Of a stretch of DNA of 64,000 nucleotides, positions 44,775 to 54,198 are shown in pieces. A program made the position numbers and the translations under genes. The stretch covers positions 1 through 64,000 of the forward strand of contig CAJYLT010000005.1 of assembly GCA_913775795.1 (NCBI GenBank). The letters are read 5' to 3'. How positions within the stretch are numbered: the first letter of the stretch is position 1; the number at the start of each line of letters is the position of its first letter. A model generated the notes under the pieces. It saw nothing but the letters and a program-made list of their open reading frames with translations. It ran no database searches and was not told the origin of the DNA. The stretch comes from an uncultured Sphingomonas sp. (lineage in GTDB: Bacteria; Pseudomonadota; Alphaproteobacteria; Sphingomonadales; Sphingomonadaceae).

Positions 44775-45920
44775 TTATCGGAGCAGCGCGACAAGGTCGA
44801 ACGGCTGGCCGCGGCGGCGCAGTTCGACCGTGACACGCGGCCCGGCGCGGCCGAGCGGCATCCCCGCCCCCACCATCGCTCCGCGCGCGACCTGTGCGCT
44901 GTCCAAGCCCGAAATGAGGGTCGTCCACCCTTCGCCATGATCGAGGATCACAACGGTGCCGTACCCGCCGAAGCGGCGCGCGAACATCACCCGGCCCGGC
45001 GCCGGCGCGATGACAGGCGCGCCCGCCGCGGTCTCGATCGTCAATCCGCGCGAGCGAACGCCGCTGTCGCTGATCTCGCCCAGCCCGGTGGCGATGCGTC
45101 CGCGGACGGGCAGGCGATAGGCGGGCGCACTTTCAGCCTCTTCGGCGGCCGTATCCGGGCGGGGCAGCGGCTCGCCGAGCATCAGCAACCGCGCCCGGGT
45201 CGTTTCCGCCGCATCGGCGACCGCAAGCTGATCGACGATATCGCGCGCCTCCTCGCCCAGCGCGATCGCACGGTCCGATTCGACTAGGGCCCCGCGCGCA
45301 AGCTGGCGCGAGCGAAGGCGGCTGGCGCTTTCAAGTTCGAGCAGCTTCTGCCGCTCGCTCTCCAGTCGCACGCGCCCGTCGCGCAGGCTGGCGGCGGCAA
45401 GCTCGGCACCGCGGCGCAGGCGGCGGGTGCGCTCGATCTCGCCCTGTACCGCGGCGCTGCGCGCCTTCACGATCGGAACGATCCCCGCGAGGAGCGCGCG
45501 GACATGCACCGCGTCGCGCGTCGACCCGGGCTGGAGCAGCGCCAGCGATGCGGGCCGGCGCGCCAGCGATTGCAGCGCCGCGACCAGCCGCATGGTCGGC
45601 GCACGCTGCGTATCGAGGCGGCGGCGCTGCGCGGTGAGCGCCCGATCGACGAGAACGATGCGCGCACGCGCGGCGGCGATGTTGGCCTCGGCAGCCTCTG
45701 CGCGGGCAGCGACCGCGGCCTGTTCGCGCCGGGCGCGTTCTGCCTCACCCTTGGCCGCGGCGGCCTGTCGTTCGAGGGCTTCGGCACGCACCTCGGCCGC
45801 GCGCGACGCGCGGTTGGCGCGGGTCAGGGCCGCACGCTGATCGACGCCCGCCTGCTGCGCGCCCGTCGCCACCGGCAGCAGCAGCACCGGCAGCGCGACC
45901 AGGGCGAGCGCGCGCCTCAT
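44775..45920 (-). CDS. murein hydrolase activator EnvC family (M23 peptidase-like, coiled coil)
   Basis: Signal peptide, long coiled coil, C-terminal LPVRGRIATGLGEISDSGVRSRGLTIETAAGAPVIAPAPGRVMFARRFGGYGTVVILDHGEGWTTLISGL. Confidence 0.92.
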   Translation of the reverse strand: MRRALALVALPVLLLPVATGAQQAGVDQRAALTRANRASRAAEVRAEALERQAAAAKGEAERARREQAAVAARAEAAEANIAAARARIVLVDRALTAQRRRLDTQRAPTMRLVAALQSLARRPASLALLQPGSTRDAVHVRALLAGIVPIVKARSAAVQGEIERTRRLRRGAELAAASLRDGRVRLESERQKLLELESASRLRSRQLARGALVESDRAIALGEEARDIVDQLAVADAAETTRARLLMLGEPLPRPDTAAEEAESAPAYRLPVRGRIATGLGEISDSGVRSRGLTIETAAGAPVIAPAPGRVMFARRFGGYGTVVILDHGEGWTTLISGLDSAQVARGAMVGAGMPLGRAGPRVTVELRRRGQPFDLVALLR

Positions 45921-46339
45921 CCCTCGCGGTGATAGGGGTGGCCGGCGAGGATGCTCGTCGCGCGCCACAATTGCTCGGCCAGCATCGCGCGGGCCATCAG
46001 GTGCGGCCACGTCATCCGCCCAAAAGCGATCAGCCAGTCGGCCCCTGCTCGCTCCGCATCGCCGAAACCGTCGGCGGCGCCCAGCATGAAGCGCACCTCG
46101 CGAACACCGTCGTCGCGCCAGCGGCCGAGCTTCTCGGCAAAGGCCATGCTGGCGGGCTGCTCGCCCTTCTCGTCGAGCAGGACGATCCGCGTCCCCGCCT
46201 CGATCGCGGGCACCTTGCCGCCGGTGTCGGGCAGTTCGGTCACGCGCACCGGCCAGCCGACGCGCTTCAGATAGCGGTCGACCAGTTCGGCCTCAGGCCC
46301 GCGGCCAATCCGCCCGCGCGCGACGACGTGGAGGAGCAA
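45917..46339 (-). CDS. rlmH: 23S rRNA (pseudouridine(1915)-N(3))-methyltransferase
   Basis: MLLHVVARGRIGRGPEAELVDRYLKR; VRFMLGAADGFGDAERAGADWLIAFGRMTWPHLMARAMLAEQLWRATSILAGHPYHREG. Confidence 0.95.
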   Translation of the reverse strand: MLLHVVARGRIGRGPEAELVDRYLKRVGWPVRVTELPDTGGKVPAIEAGTRIVLLDEKGEQPASMAFAEKLGRWRDDGVREVRFMLGAADGFGDAERAGADWLIAFGRMTWPHLMARAMLAEQLWRATSILAGHPYHREG

Positions 46340-46348
46340 GCGTCGCCG

Positions 46349-46750
46349 TCAGTTTTCGGCGGCCGGGGCCGGCGGCGGGGTCGGCGCGTCGCCAAACGCC
46401 CACATCCGCTCCAGATTGTAGAAGCTGCGCACCTCGGGCCGGAACAGGTGGACGATGACGTCGCCGGCATCGATCAGCACCCAGTCGGCGTTGGTCAGCC
46501 CCTCGACCTTGGCGATCACGCCGCGCTCGCGCTTGATCCGCTCGGCCAGCTTCTGCGCCATCGAGGCGACCTGACGCGTCGAACGGCCCGACGAGATCAC
46601 CATATAGTCGGCGATGCTCGACTTGCCGGTGAGCGGGATCGAAACCGTCTCAAGCGCCTGATCGTCGTCCAGTGACGCCAGGACGAGGGCGTGCAGCGCC
46701 TCTGCCGGGTCGGCGTCGGGCGTGGACGAAACGGGACGGGTCTGGGACAA
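46349..46750 (-). CDS. rsfS: ribosome silencing factor
   Basis: LHALVLASLDDDQALETVSIPLTGKSSIADYMVISSGRSTRQVASMAQKLAERIKRERGVIAKVEGLTNADWVLIDAGDVIVHLFRPEVRSFYNLERMW. Start tentative (TTG). Confidence 0.93.
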   Translation of the reverse strand: MSQTRPVSSTPDADPAEALHALVLASLDDDQALETVSIPLTGKSSIADYMVISSGRSTRQVASMAQKLAERIKRERGVIAKVEGLTNADWVLIDAGDVIVHLFRPEVRSFYNLERMWAFGDAPTPPPAPAAEN

Positions 46751-46758
46751 TGCTGCTC

Positions 46759-47391
46759 CTAGGCGCGTGCGGAAGAAGATGGGGAACGCCGGCCCTTCAG
46801 GTAACGGCGGTGCCAGGCAGGATCGGCGGCACGGATGCCGGTCGCCGAACGTCGGTCGGGGCGGAAGCGCAGCAGCACGAGGCCGGGCAATCTCCACTCG
46901 TCCCATCGTCTTGCCTGGCCTGCGGGCCGCACAGCGCGCCGCAGCCAACCCATCGCGGGACTTGCGAGGGCCCCTCCGTCATAGCCCGGACGCGCGACAA
47001 CCGCAATCGGCACCGCGCGCGCGATATCGCGCCATCGCTTCCAACGGTGGAACCCGCCCAGGTTGTCGGCCCCCATGATCCAGACGAATCGCTTTTTCGG
47101 ATACAGCCGCGGCAGCTTTTCGAGCAGATCGACGGTGTAGCGCGTGCCGAGCTTCGCCTCGACCGTCGACACCCGGATCGGCGCGTGCCGCGCCACCGCA
47201 TTCGCGGACGCGACCCGGGCGGCATAGGGTGCCATGTCCCCCGCCGCTTCCTTCAACGGATTGCCGGGCGAGACCAGCCACCACACCTCGTCCAGGTCGA
47301 GCGCCCGCAGCGCCTGCATCGCGACATAGCGGTGCCCGCCATGCGCCGGGTTGAACGACCCGCCCATCAGGCCGATCCGCCGCGCGGTCAT
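46759..47391 (-). CDS. nadD: nicotinate-nucleotide adenylyltransferase
   Basis: [68 protein letters not shown]. Confidence 0.95.
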   Translation of the reverse strand: MTARRIGLMGGSFNPAHGGHRYVAMQALRALDLDEVWWLVSPGNPLKEAAGDMAPYAARVASANAVARHAPIRVSTVEAKLGTRYTVDLLEKLPRLYPKKRFVWIMGADNLGGFHRWKRWRDIARAVPIAVVARPGYDGGALASPAMGWLRRAVRPAGQARRWDEWRLPGLVLLRFRPDRRSATGIRAADPAWHRRYLKGRRSPSSSARA

Positions 47392-48647
47392 GGCCGAGTC
47401 TGGCCGGTACCGCGGACCTGCCATTTGTAGGTCGTCAGCCCCTCCAGCGCGACCGGCCCCCGGGCATGGAGCCGGCCGGTGGCGATGCCGATCTCCGCGC
47501 CCAGCCCGAACTCGCCGCCATCGGCGAACTGGGTGGAGGCGTTCCAAATGACGATCGCCGAGTCGACCTCGGCCAGGAAGCGTTCGGCCGCGGCCGCATC
47601 CTCGGTCACGATCGCATCGGTGTGGTGCGAACCGTGCCGCTCGACATGCGCGATCGCAGCGTCAAGGTCATCGACGAACCCGACGCTCAGCACCGCGTCG
47701 AGATATTCGGTGTCCCAATCCGCCTCCTCGACCGCGACGACGCGCGGGTCGAGTGCCTGTACTTGCGCGTCGCCGCGGACCTCGCAGCCCCTGTCGGCAA
47801 GCGCCGCGACGATCCGGGCAGGCTCGGCAAAGCCGCGGTCGATCAGCAGCGTCTCGGTCGCGCCGCAGACGCCGGTGCGCCGCAGCTTGGCATTGACCGC
47901 CAGCGCCTCGGCCTTCGCCGGGTCGGCGGCGGCGTGGATGTAGGTGTGGTTGAGCCCGTCGAGATGCGCGAGCACCGGCACTCGCGCCTCCGCCTGCACC
48001 CGCGCGACCAGGCTCTTGCCCCCGCGCGGGATGATGAGATCGACGAGGCCAGCCGCCCCGAGCATCGCGCCCACCGCCGCGCGGTCGGTCGTCTCGACCA
48101 GTTGCACCGCATCGGCGGGCAGTCCCGCTTCAGTCAGCCCGGCGACCAGCGCCGCGTGCATTGCCCGGTTGGTGCCGATCGCCTCCGACCCGCCGCGCAG
48201 GATCGCGGCATTGCCCGCCATCACCGCCAGCGCGCCGGCATCGGCGGTCACGTTGGGCCGGCTTTCGAAGATGATGCCGAGGACTCCTATCGGCACCCGG
48301 ACGCGAGTCAGTTCGAGCCCGTTCGGCCGCTCGCGCCGGTCGATCGCCGAACCCACCGGATCGTCGAGCCCCGCCACCGCCTCGACCCCCGCCGCGACCC
48401 CTTCGAGCCGATCTGGATCGAGCCGCAGCCGGTCGAGCATCGCGCCCGACAAGCCGCCCGCCTCCGCCCGCGCGAGATCGTCCGCGTTGGCCGTCAGGAT
48501 CGCGTCCGCCGCCCCGCGAATCGCCGCCGCCGCCGCCCGCAATCCTGCGCGCTTCGTCTCGGTCCGCGTGCGCGCGAGTTCACGTGCGGCGGCACGGGCG
48601 CGCGTGCCGGTGGCGATCATCCATTGCTGCCAGTCAGGATCGGTCAT
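47388..48647 (-). CDS. proA: glutamate-5-semialdehyde dehydrogenase
   Basis: [121 protein letters not shown]. Confidence 0.96.
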   Translation of the reverse strand: MTDPDWQQWMIATGTRARAAARELARTRTETKRAGLRAAAAAIRGAADAILTANADDLARAEAGGLSGAMLDRLRLDPDRLEGVAAGVEAVAGLDDPVGSAIDRRERPNGLELTRVRVPIGVLGIIFESRPNVTADAGALAVMAGNAAILRGGSEAIGTNRAMHAALVAGLTEAGLPADAVQLVETTDRAAVGAMLGAAGLVDLIIPRGGKSLVARVQAEARVPVLAHLDGLNHTYIHAAADPAKAEALAVNAKLRRTGVCGATETLLIDRGFAEPARIVAALADRGCEVRGDAQVQALDPRVVAVEEADWDTEYLDAVLSVGFVDDLDAAIAHVERHGSHHTDAIVTEDAAAAERFLAEVDSAIVIWNASTQFADGGEFGLGAEIGIATGRLHARGPVALEGLTTYKWQVRGTGQTRP

Positions 48648-48690
48648 CCGCGTTCTGTCGCGCAACCGCCGCCGCGGTGCAACGAAGTTG

Positions 48691-48750
48691 CGCTCGCACC
48701 GGCGAAAGCTTCGCGAAAGCCGCTCGCATCCGTCATAGCTTCGCGATACA
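48691..48750 (+). repeat. two imperfect 30-bp tandem repeats between proA and the DUF3667 gene
   Basis: CGCTCGCACCGGCGAAAGCTTCGCGAAAGC / CGCTCGCATCCGTCATAGCTTCGCGATACA (22 of 30 positions identical by eye). Confidence 0.75.
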
Positions 48751-48759
48751 CCGCGCCTC

Positions 48760-49824
48760 ATGTCGGGGGAAATCGAGGGGCTCGGCGATCTCGCCACCGG
48801 CGCGCTAATGGCGCGCGCGGTCGATCGTCATGGCAACAACCATGCGGGGCATGAGGGCCATGGCCCCTGCCTGAATTGCGGGACGACGCTGGTCGGCGAG
48901 CACTGCCATGCCTGCGGGCAGGCGGCGCATCTGCACCGCTCGGTGGGGGCGATCTGGCACGACCTGCTCCACGGCGTCCTGCATTTCGAGGGGCGGATGT
49001 GGTCGACGCTGCCGATGCTGATCCGCCGCCCCGGCGAGCTTACCCGCCGCTATATCGAGGGCGAGCGCGCCAAGTTCGTGTCGCCGATGGCGATGTTCCT
49101 GTTCTCGGTCTTCACGCTGTTCGCGGTGCTCTCGATCCTCGGCATCTCGCCCCCTGCCGATGTCGGCAATGCCACGGGCAAGGTCGCGTCGGGGATGGAG
49201 GAGGCCAAGAAGGAACTCGCCTCGACCCGAGAAGTGCAGCTCAAGCGGCTGAACGACCCGGCGGGCAATGCCGCGAGCAAGGCGAAGGCACAGACCCGGC
49301 TGGTCGAGATCGACCGCGAGCTTCGCGTCATCGCCGAAGCGCAGCCGGTCTTCAAACCGCAGGAAGAGGGGCTGTCGGGCGTCAAGACCGGCTGGACGCG
49401 CCTCGACCACGGGATCGAGAAGGCATCGAAAAACCCCGGCCTTGCGCTCTACAAGCTACAGGCGAACAGCTACAAATTCTCGTGGTTGCTGATCCCGCTG
49501 TCGGTGCCGTTCGTGTGGATCATGTTCGCGTGGAAGCGTCAGTATCGCGCCTATGACCATGCGGTGTTCGTCACCTATTCGCTCGCCTTCATGTCGCTCC
49601 TGTTCATCGTCCTGACGATCATGAGCGCGGTCGGGGTACCGATGCAGCTGCTGGCCCTGGCGGGCTTCGCGATCCCGCCCTTCCACATCTATCGCCAGCT
49701 CCGCGGCGCCTATCGCCTCGGCCGTGTCTCGGCACTGGCGCGCACGGCGGTGATGCTCGTCTTCGTACAGGTCATTGCCGCGCTGTTCCTGATGCTCGTG
49801 CTGGGGCTCGGCCTGGTCGGCTGA
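48760..49824 (+). CDS. DUF3667 domain-containing membrane protein
   Basis: [90 protein letters not shown]. Confidence 0.88.
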   Translation: MSGEIEGLGDLATGALMARAVDRHGNNHAGHEGHGPCLNCGTTLVGEHCHACGQAAHLHRSVGAIWHDLLHGVLHFEGRMWSTLPMLIRRPGELTRRYIEGERAKFVSPMAMFLFSVFTLFAVLSILGISPPADVGNATGKVASGMEEAKKELASTREVQLKRLNDPAGNAASKAKAQTRLVEIDRELRVIAEAQPVFKPQEEGLSGVKTGWTRLDHGIEKASKNPGLALYKLQANSYKFSWLLIPLSVPFVWIMFAWKRQYRAYDHAVFVTYSLAFMSLLFIVLTIMSAVGVPMQLLALAGFAIPPFHIYRQLRGAYRLGRVSALARTAVMLVFVQVIAALFLMLVLGLGLVG

Positions 49825-49836
49825 GTTCCGGCTCGA

Positions 49837-51195
49837 TCAGGCCGCGACACGCTTCACGAAGTCGGTCGCGCTCGACTTGAGCGAATCGAGGTCGCCCTCG
49901 AACGCCACCACGCCCTGCCCCACGGCGTCGATGCCGCTCGCCACCGCCTCGGTATCCTCGCGGATCGCGGCGATGGTGTTCGACATCGAGTCGGCGGCGA
50001 GCGCGGTTTCGTCGACGGCGGCGGTGATCGCGGTCACGGTCTGTGCCTGCGCCTCCATCGCCCGGCGAATGCGGTTGGCCGAATCCTGAACCTCGTCCAC
50101 CGTCGTGCGGATCGAGGCGGAGGTATCGACCGTCAGTCGCGTCGCCGACTGAATCGCCGCGATCTTGGCCGCGATGTCGTCGGTCGCGCGCGCGGTCTGA
50201 TTGGCGAGGCTCTTCACCTCCTGCGCGACGACCGCGAAGCCGCGACCGGCGTCACCAGCGCGTGCCGCCTCGATCGTCGCGTTGAGCGCAAGCAGGTTGG
50301 TCTGCCCGGCGATCTCGCGGATTAGGCCGAGGATCGATTCGATCGACTTGGCATGGTCCGACAGCGTGCCGGAGGTTTCGACCGCCGCCCCCGCCTGTGC
50401 GCTCGCGCGAGTCGCGATCTCGGCCGCAGCCTCCACCTCCGCCCGGGCATCCTCGATCGCGCGGATCAGGCCCGCCGCGGTCTGCGCCGCCTCGCGCATC
50501 GCCACCGCCGACTGTTCGGCCGCGGCGGCGACTTCGCTCGCCTTGCCCAGCATGCCCCGCGCCGATCCCGACGCCGCCTGTGCCTGGCCGCGCAGCGCCG
50601 AGCCCTCGTGGCTTGCCCGCTCGACGCTCGAGACGATCTTGTCGCGGAACTCGCCCGCCAGCTTTTCGCGCTGGCGGTCGTTGCCGAACGCGACATGCTC
50701 GGCGTAGATCGCGACGGTCAGGTCGGTTTCCAGCGCCGACAGCCGCATCAGCGTGTCGATCAGCGCGGCAAGCTCGGGATCGCCCTGCGGAACGCGCTTC
50801 AGAAGGATGTCGAGCGCCACGCGGTCGCTGGCGTTGATCATCGACAACAGCGCCATCGGCGGCACGTCGGCGGCATAGGCAGCAGCGACCGACCGCTCGA
50901 TCGACTCGATCCAGGCATGGCCCGCCGTGTCGAGGAAGCGATTGCGCAGGAAGGTGACGCCCACGTCGATCATCTTCTCGGTCTCGTACGGCGCCCAGGT
51001 ACGCGTGTCCGAGAAGCAGCGGATCCAGTGCCGCCAATAGGCCTCCGCCACCGCGCGGATGTCGGCCTCGATCAGGGTCCAGACGCGGCGCGCGCCGTCG
51101 ATCATCCCGCCGTCGAAGTCGAAGACACGCAGCCGCGCGCCGATCTCGACCTGGCGGGCGATCGAACCCGGCTCGGGCAAATCCTTGTTCTGCAT
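49837..51195 (-). CDS. soluble methyl-accepting chemotaxis protein with globin-like N-terminal sensor
   Basis: MCP signaling tip [59 protein letters not shown]; no obvious TM helix; N-terminal ~170 aa helical. Confidence 0.88.
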   Translation of the reverse strand: MQNKDLPEPGSIARQVEIGARLRVFDFDGGMIDGARRVWTLIEADIRAVAEAYWRHWIRCFSDTRTWAPYETEKMIDVGVTFLRNRFLDTAGHAWIESIERSVAAAYAADVPPMALLSMINASDRVALDILLKRVPQGDPELAALIDTLMRLSALETDLTVAIYAEHVAFGNDRQREKLAGEFRDKIVSSVERASHEGSALRGQAQAASGSARGMLGKASEVAAAAEQSAVAMREAAQTAAGLIRAIEDARAEVEAAAEIATRASAQAGAAVETSGTLSDHAKSIESILGLIREIAGQTNLLALNATIEAARAGDAGRGFAVVAQEVKSLANQTARATDDIAAKIAAIQSATRLTVDTSASIRTTVDEVQDSANRIRRAMEAQAQTVTAITAAVDETALAADSMSNTIAAIREDTEAVASGIDAVGQGVVAFEGDLDSLKSSATDFVKRVAA

Positions 51196-51381
51196 GGCGT
51201 CGTCGGCCCTTGTGACTATCTATACGGCAACAGGCCCCCTCGCCCGCACCTGCCCATGGGTTTAGGCCGCCATCCGTTAAGAGGCGGTTAGCCACGGACC
51301 GGGATCGGGTCACGGACCAAGGGCCGATCTTGCATCTGCGAAGAACGGGGGCCATTAGCGCCCCTGAAAGGAACAGACCTC

Positions 51382-51795
51382 GTGGCATCAAAACCCGTGA
51401 ACCGGCCGCTCTCCCCGCATCTGTCGATCTGGAAATGGGGGCCGCACATGACGGTCTCGATCGCGCATCGCGTGACCGGCAGCGGCATGGCCACGGTGGG
51501 TTCGATCCTGCTCGTCGCCTGGCTCGCCAGCGCCGCGGCGGGCGAGGAGGCGTACGGCGTGTTCCGGGGTCTGTTCACCACCGCCGACGGCAGCCTCAAC
51601 ATCGTCGGCTATGTCCTCGGCATCGGCCTGACGTTCAGCTTCTTCCAGCACATGGCCTCGGGCGTCCGGCATCTCGTGCTCGACACCGGCGCCGGTTATG
51701 AGCTCAAGCGGAACAAGATGGGCGCGCAGGCGACTTTCGCCTTCTCGATCCTCGCCACCCTCGCCTTCTGGGCGTTTCTGACCGTGGGGAAGTAA
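51382..51795 (+). CDS. sdhC: succinate dehydrogenase cytochrome b556 subunit
   Basis: NRPLSPHLSIWKWGPHMTVSIAHRVTGSGMATVGSILLVAWL; FFQHMASGVRHLVLDTGAGYEL. GTG start. Confidence 0.95.
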   Translation: MASKPVNRPLSPHLSIWKWGPHMTVSIAHRVTGSGMATVGSILLVAWLASAAAGEEAYGVFRGLFTTADGSLNIVGYVLGIGLTFSFFQHMASGVRHLVLDTGAGYELKRNKMGAQATFAFSILATLAFWAFLTVGK

Positions 51796-51796
51796 C

Positions 51797-52180
51797 ATGC
51801 GTACCAGCATCGGCCGCGTCCGCGGCCTCGGCTCCGCCAAGGAAGGCGCGCACCATTGGTGGACGCACCGCCTGACCGCGGGCAGCAACCTGCTCCTCAT
51901 GCTCTGGTTCATCGCCTCGATCGCGATGCTGCCGGGCTATGACTACGCGACGATCCAGTCCTGGCTGTCGAGCCCCTGGGCGGCGGTGCCGATGGCGCTG
52001 CTGATCGTCAGCGTGTTCATGCACTTCAAGCTCGGCCTGCAGGTCGTGATTGAGGATTACAGCCACGCCGAATCGCGCGTCGTGCTGCTGGTCCTCCTCA
52101 ACCTCTTCGTCGTCGGCCTCGGGGCCACGGCGATCTTCTCGATCCTCAAGCTCGCCTTTGCGGCGGGAGCGGTTTCCTGA
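51797..52180 (+). CDS. sdhD: succinate dehydrogenase hydrophobic membrane anchor
   Basis: [64 protein letters not shown]. Confidence 0.95.
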   Translation: MRTSIGRVRGLGSAKEGAHHWWTHRLTAGSNLLLMLWFIASIAMLPGYDYATIQSWLSSPWAAVPMALLIVSVFMHFKLGLQVVIEDYSHAESRVVLLVLLNLFVVGLGATAIFSILKLAFAAGAVS

Positions 52181-53982
52181 TGAGCGACGCCTACAAGATC
52201 ATCGACCACAGCTATGACGCGATCGTCGTCGGCGCGGGCGGCTCGGGCCTGCGCGCGACGATGGGTGCGGCCGAAGCGGGCCTCAAGACCGCCTGCATCA
52301 CCAAGGTGTTCCCGACGCGCAGCCACACCGTCGCGGCACAGGGCGGCATCGCCGCCAGCCTCGGCAACAATTCGCCCGACCACTGGTCGTGGCACATGTA
52401 CGATACCGTCAAGGGCTCCGACTGGCTCGGCGACCAGGACGCGATCGAGTACATGGTGCGAGAGGCACCGGCCGCGGTCTATGAGCTCGAGCACGCGGGC
52501 GTGCCGTTCAGCCGCAACGACGACGGCACCATCTATCAGCGCCCGTTCGGCGGCCACATGCAGAACATGGGTGAAGGCCCGCCGGTCCAGCGCACCTGCG
52601 CCGCCGCCGACCGCACCGGCCACGCGATGCTCCATGCGCTCTATCAGCAGAGCCTGAAGTACGACGCCGACTTCTTCATCGAGTATTTCGCGCTCGACCT
52701 CATCATGGAGGACGGCGCCTGCCGCGGCGTGATCGCGCTGTGCATGGAGGACGGCTCGATCCACCGCTTCCGCGCGCATGCCGTCGTGCTCGCGACCGGC
52801 GGCGGCGGCCGCGTCTATCAGTCGGCAACGTCGGCTCATAGCTGCACTGGCGACGGCAACGGCATGGTGCTGCGCGCGGGCCTGCCGCTCCAGGACATGG
52901 AGTTCGTGCAGTTCCACCCGACCGGCATCTACGGCGCGGGCGTCCTCATCACGGAGGGTGCGCGCGGCGAAGGCGGCTACCTCACCAACGCCGAGGGCGA
53001 GCGCTTCATGGAGCGCTACGCCCCCTCGGCCAAGGATCTCGCCAGCCGCGACGTGGTGTCGCGTTCGATGGCGATGGAAATCCGCGAGGGTCGCGGCGTC
53101 GGCAAGGAGAAGGATCACATCTTCCTCCACCTCGACCATATCGACCCCAAGGTGCTTGCCGAGCGGCTGCCCGGCATTACCGAGACGGGCAAGATCTTCG
53201 CGGGCGTCGACCTGACGCGCAAGCCTCTGCCAGTGGTGCCGACCGTCCACTACAACATGGGCGGCATTCCCACGAACTATCATGGCGAGGTCGTGCACCT
53301 TCGTGATGGCAATCCCGACGCCGTCGTCCCCGGCCTGTTCGCGGTGGGCGAGGCGGCTTGCGTGTCGGTCCACGGCGCCAACCGTCTCGGCTCGAACAGC
53401 CTGATCGATCTCGTCGTGTTCGGCCGTGCGACGGGCCTGCGCCTCAAGGAGCTGTTGAAGCCCAACGCCGCGCACAACGCGCTGCCCAAGGGGTCGGAAG
53501 AGATGGCCCTCAGCCGCCTCGACCATTTCCGCCACGCCAAGGGCGGCACGCCGACCGCGCAGATCCGCACCGAGATGCAGAAGACGATGCAGAAGCACGC
53601 CGCCGTCTTCCGCGACAGCGCGCTCCTGAAGGAAGGCGTCGAAAAGCTCGATGCCATCTATCAGGGGATGAACGATATCGGCGTGACCGACCGTTCGCTG
53701 ATCTGGAACACCGATCTGGTCGAGACGCTCGAGCTCGACAACCTGATCGGTCAGGCCGTCGTCACGGTGCGCGGCGCGGAGAACCGCAAGGAGTCGCGCG
53801 GCGCCCACATGCACGAGGATTTCCCGGATCGCGACGACGCGAACTGGATGAAGCACACCATCGCCACCTTCGACGGCTGGGGCGGCAAGGGCGGGACCTG
53901 CAAGCTCGATTACCGCCCGGTGCACGACTACACGCTCACCGACGAGGTCGAGTATATCAAGCCCAAGAAGCGGGTGTACTAA
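52180..53982 (+). CDS. sdhA: succinate dehydrogenase flavoprotein subunit
   Basis: [101 protein letters not shown]. Confidence 0.98.
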   Translation: MSDAYKIIDHSYDAIVVGAGGSGLRATMGAAEAGLKTACITKVFPTRSHTVAAQGGIAASLGNNSPDHWSWHMYDTVKGSDWLGDQDAIEYMVREAPAAVYELEHAGVPFSRNDDGTIYQRPFGGHMQNMGEGPPVQRTCAAADRTGHAMLHALYQQSLKYDADFFIEYFALDLIMEDGACRGVIALCMEDGSIHRFRAHAVVLATGGGGRVYQSATSAHSCTGDGNGMVLRAGLPLQDMEFVQFHPTGIYGAGVLITEGARGEGGYLTNAEGERFMERYAPSAKDLASRDVVSRSMAMEIREGRGVGKEKDHIFLHLDHIDPKVLAERLPGITETGKIFAGVDLTRKPLPVVPTVHYNMGGIPTNYHGEVVHLRDGNPDAVVPGLFAVGEAACVSVHGANRLGSNSLIDLVVFGRATGLRLKELLKPNAAHNALPKGSEEMALSRLDHFRHAKGGTPTAQIRTEMQKTMQKHAAVFRDSALLKEGVEKLDAIYQGMNDIGVTDRSLIWNTDLVETLELDNLIGQAVVTVRGAENRKESRGAHMHEDFPDRDDANWMKHTIATFDGWGGKGGTCKLDYRPVHDYTLTDEVEYIKPKKRVY

Positions 53983-54007
53983 ACCCCTTCACCGGACACT
54001 CCAGACG

Positions 54008-54043
54008 AACCCGCCCGGACCCCGCGTCCTGGCGGGTTCTTCT
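54008..54043 (+). terminator. Rho-independent terminator after sdhA
   Basis: AACCCGCC ... GGCGGGTT (54008-54015/54031-54038) followed by CTTCTTT. Confidence 0.8.
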
Positions 54044-54198
54044 TTGATCCCAAAGGGCGATCGGTTGCGATGCGCCTGTCACGATGCTGACTTGATTCGA
54101 GGCCAATGCCGCGCGCGGGCCTGAGGCGCGGGTACATGCGCACGGGCCCGAAGCGGCGGACGGAGGGGTCCGCCGTCCTCCATAAAGGGCAAACTTCC

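Noticed and set aside
46672-47430. 252-aa plus-strand ORF opposite rsfS/nadD
   Set aside because: Both strands are open, but RsfS and NadD motifs are unambiguous on the minus strand.
52057-53925. 622-aa antisense ORF over sdhA
   Set aside because: sdhA is unmistakable on the plus strand; the antisense frame is a codon-bias artefact.
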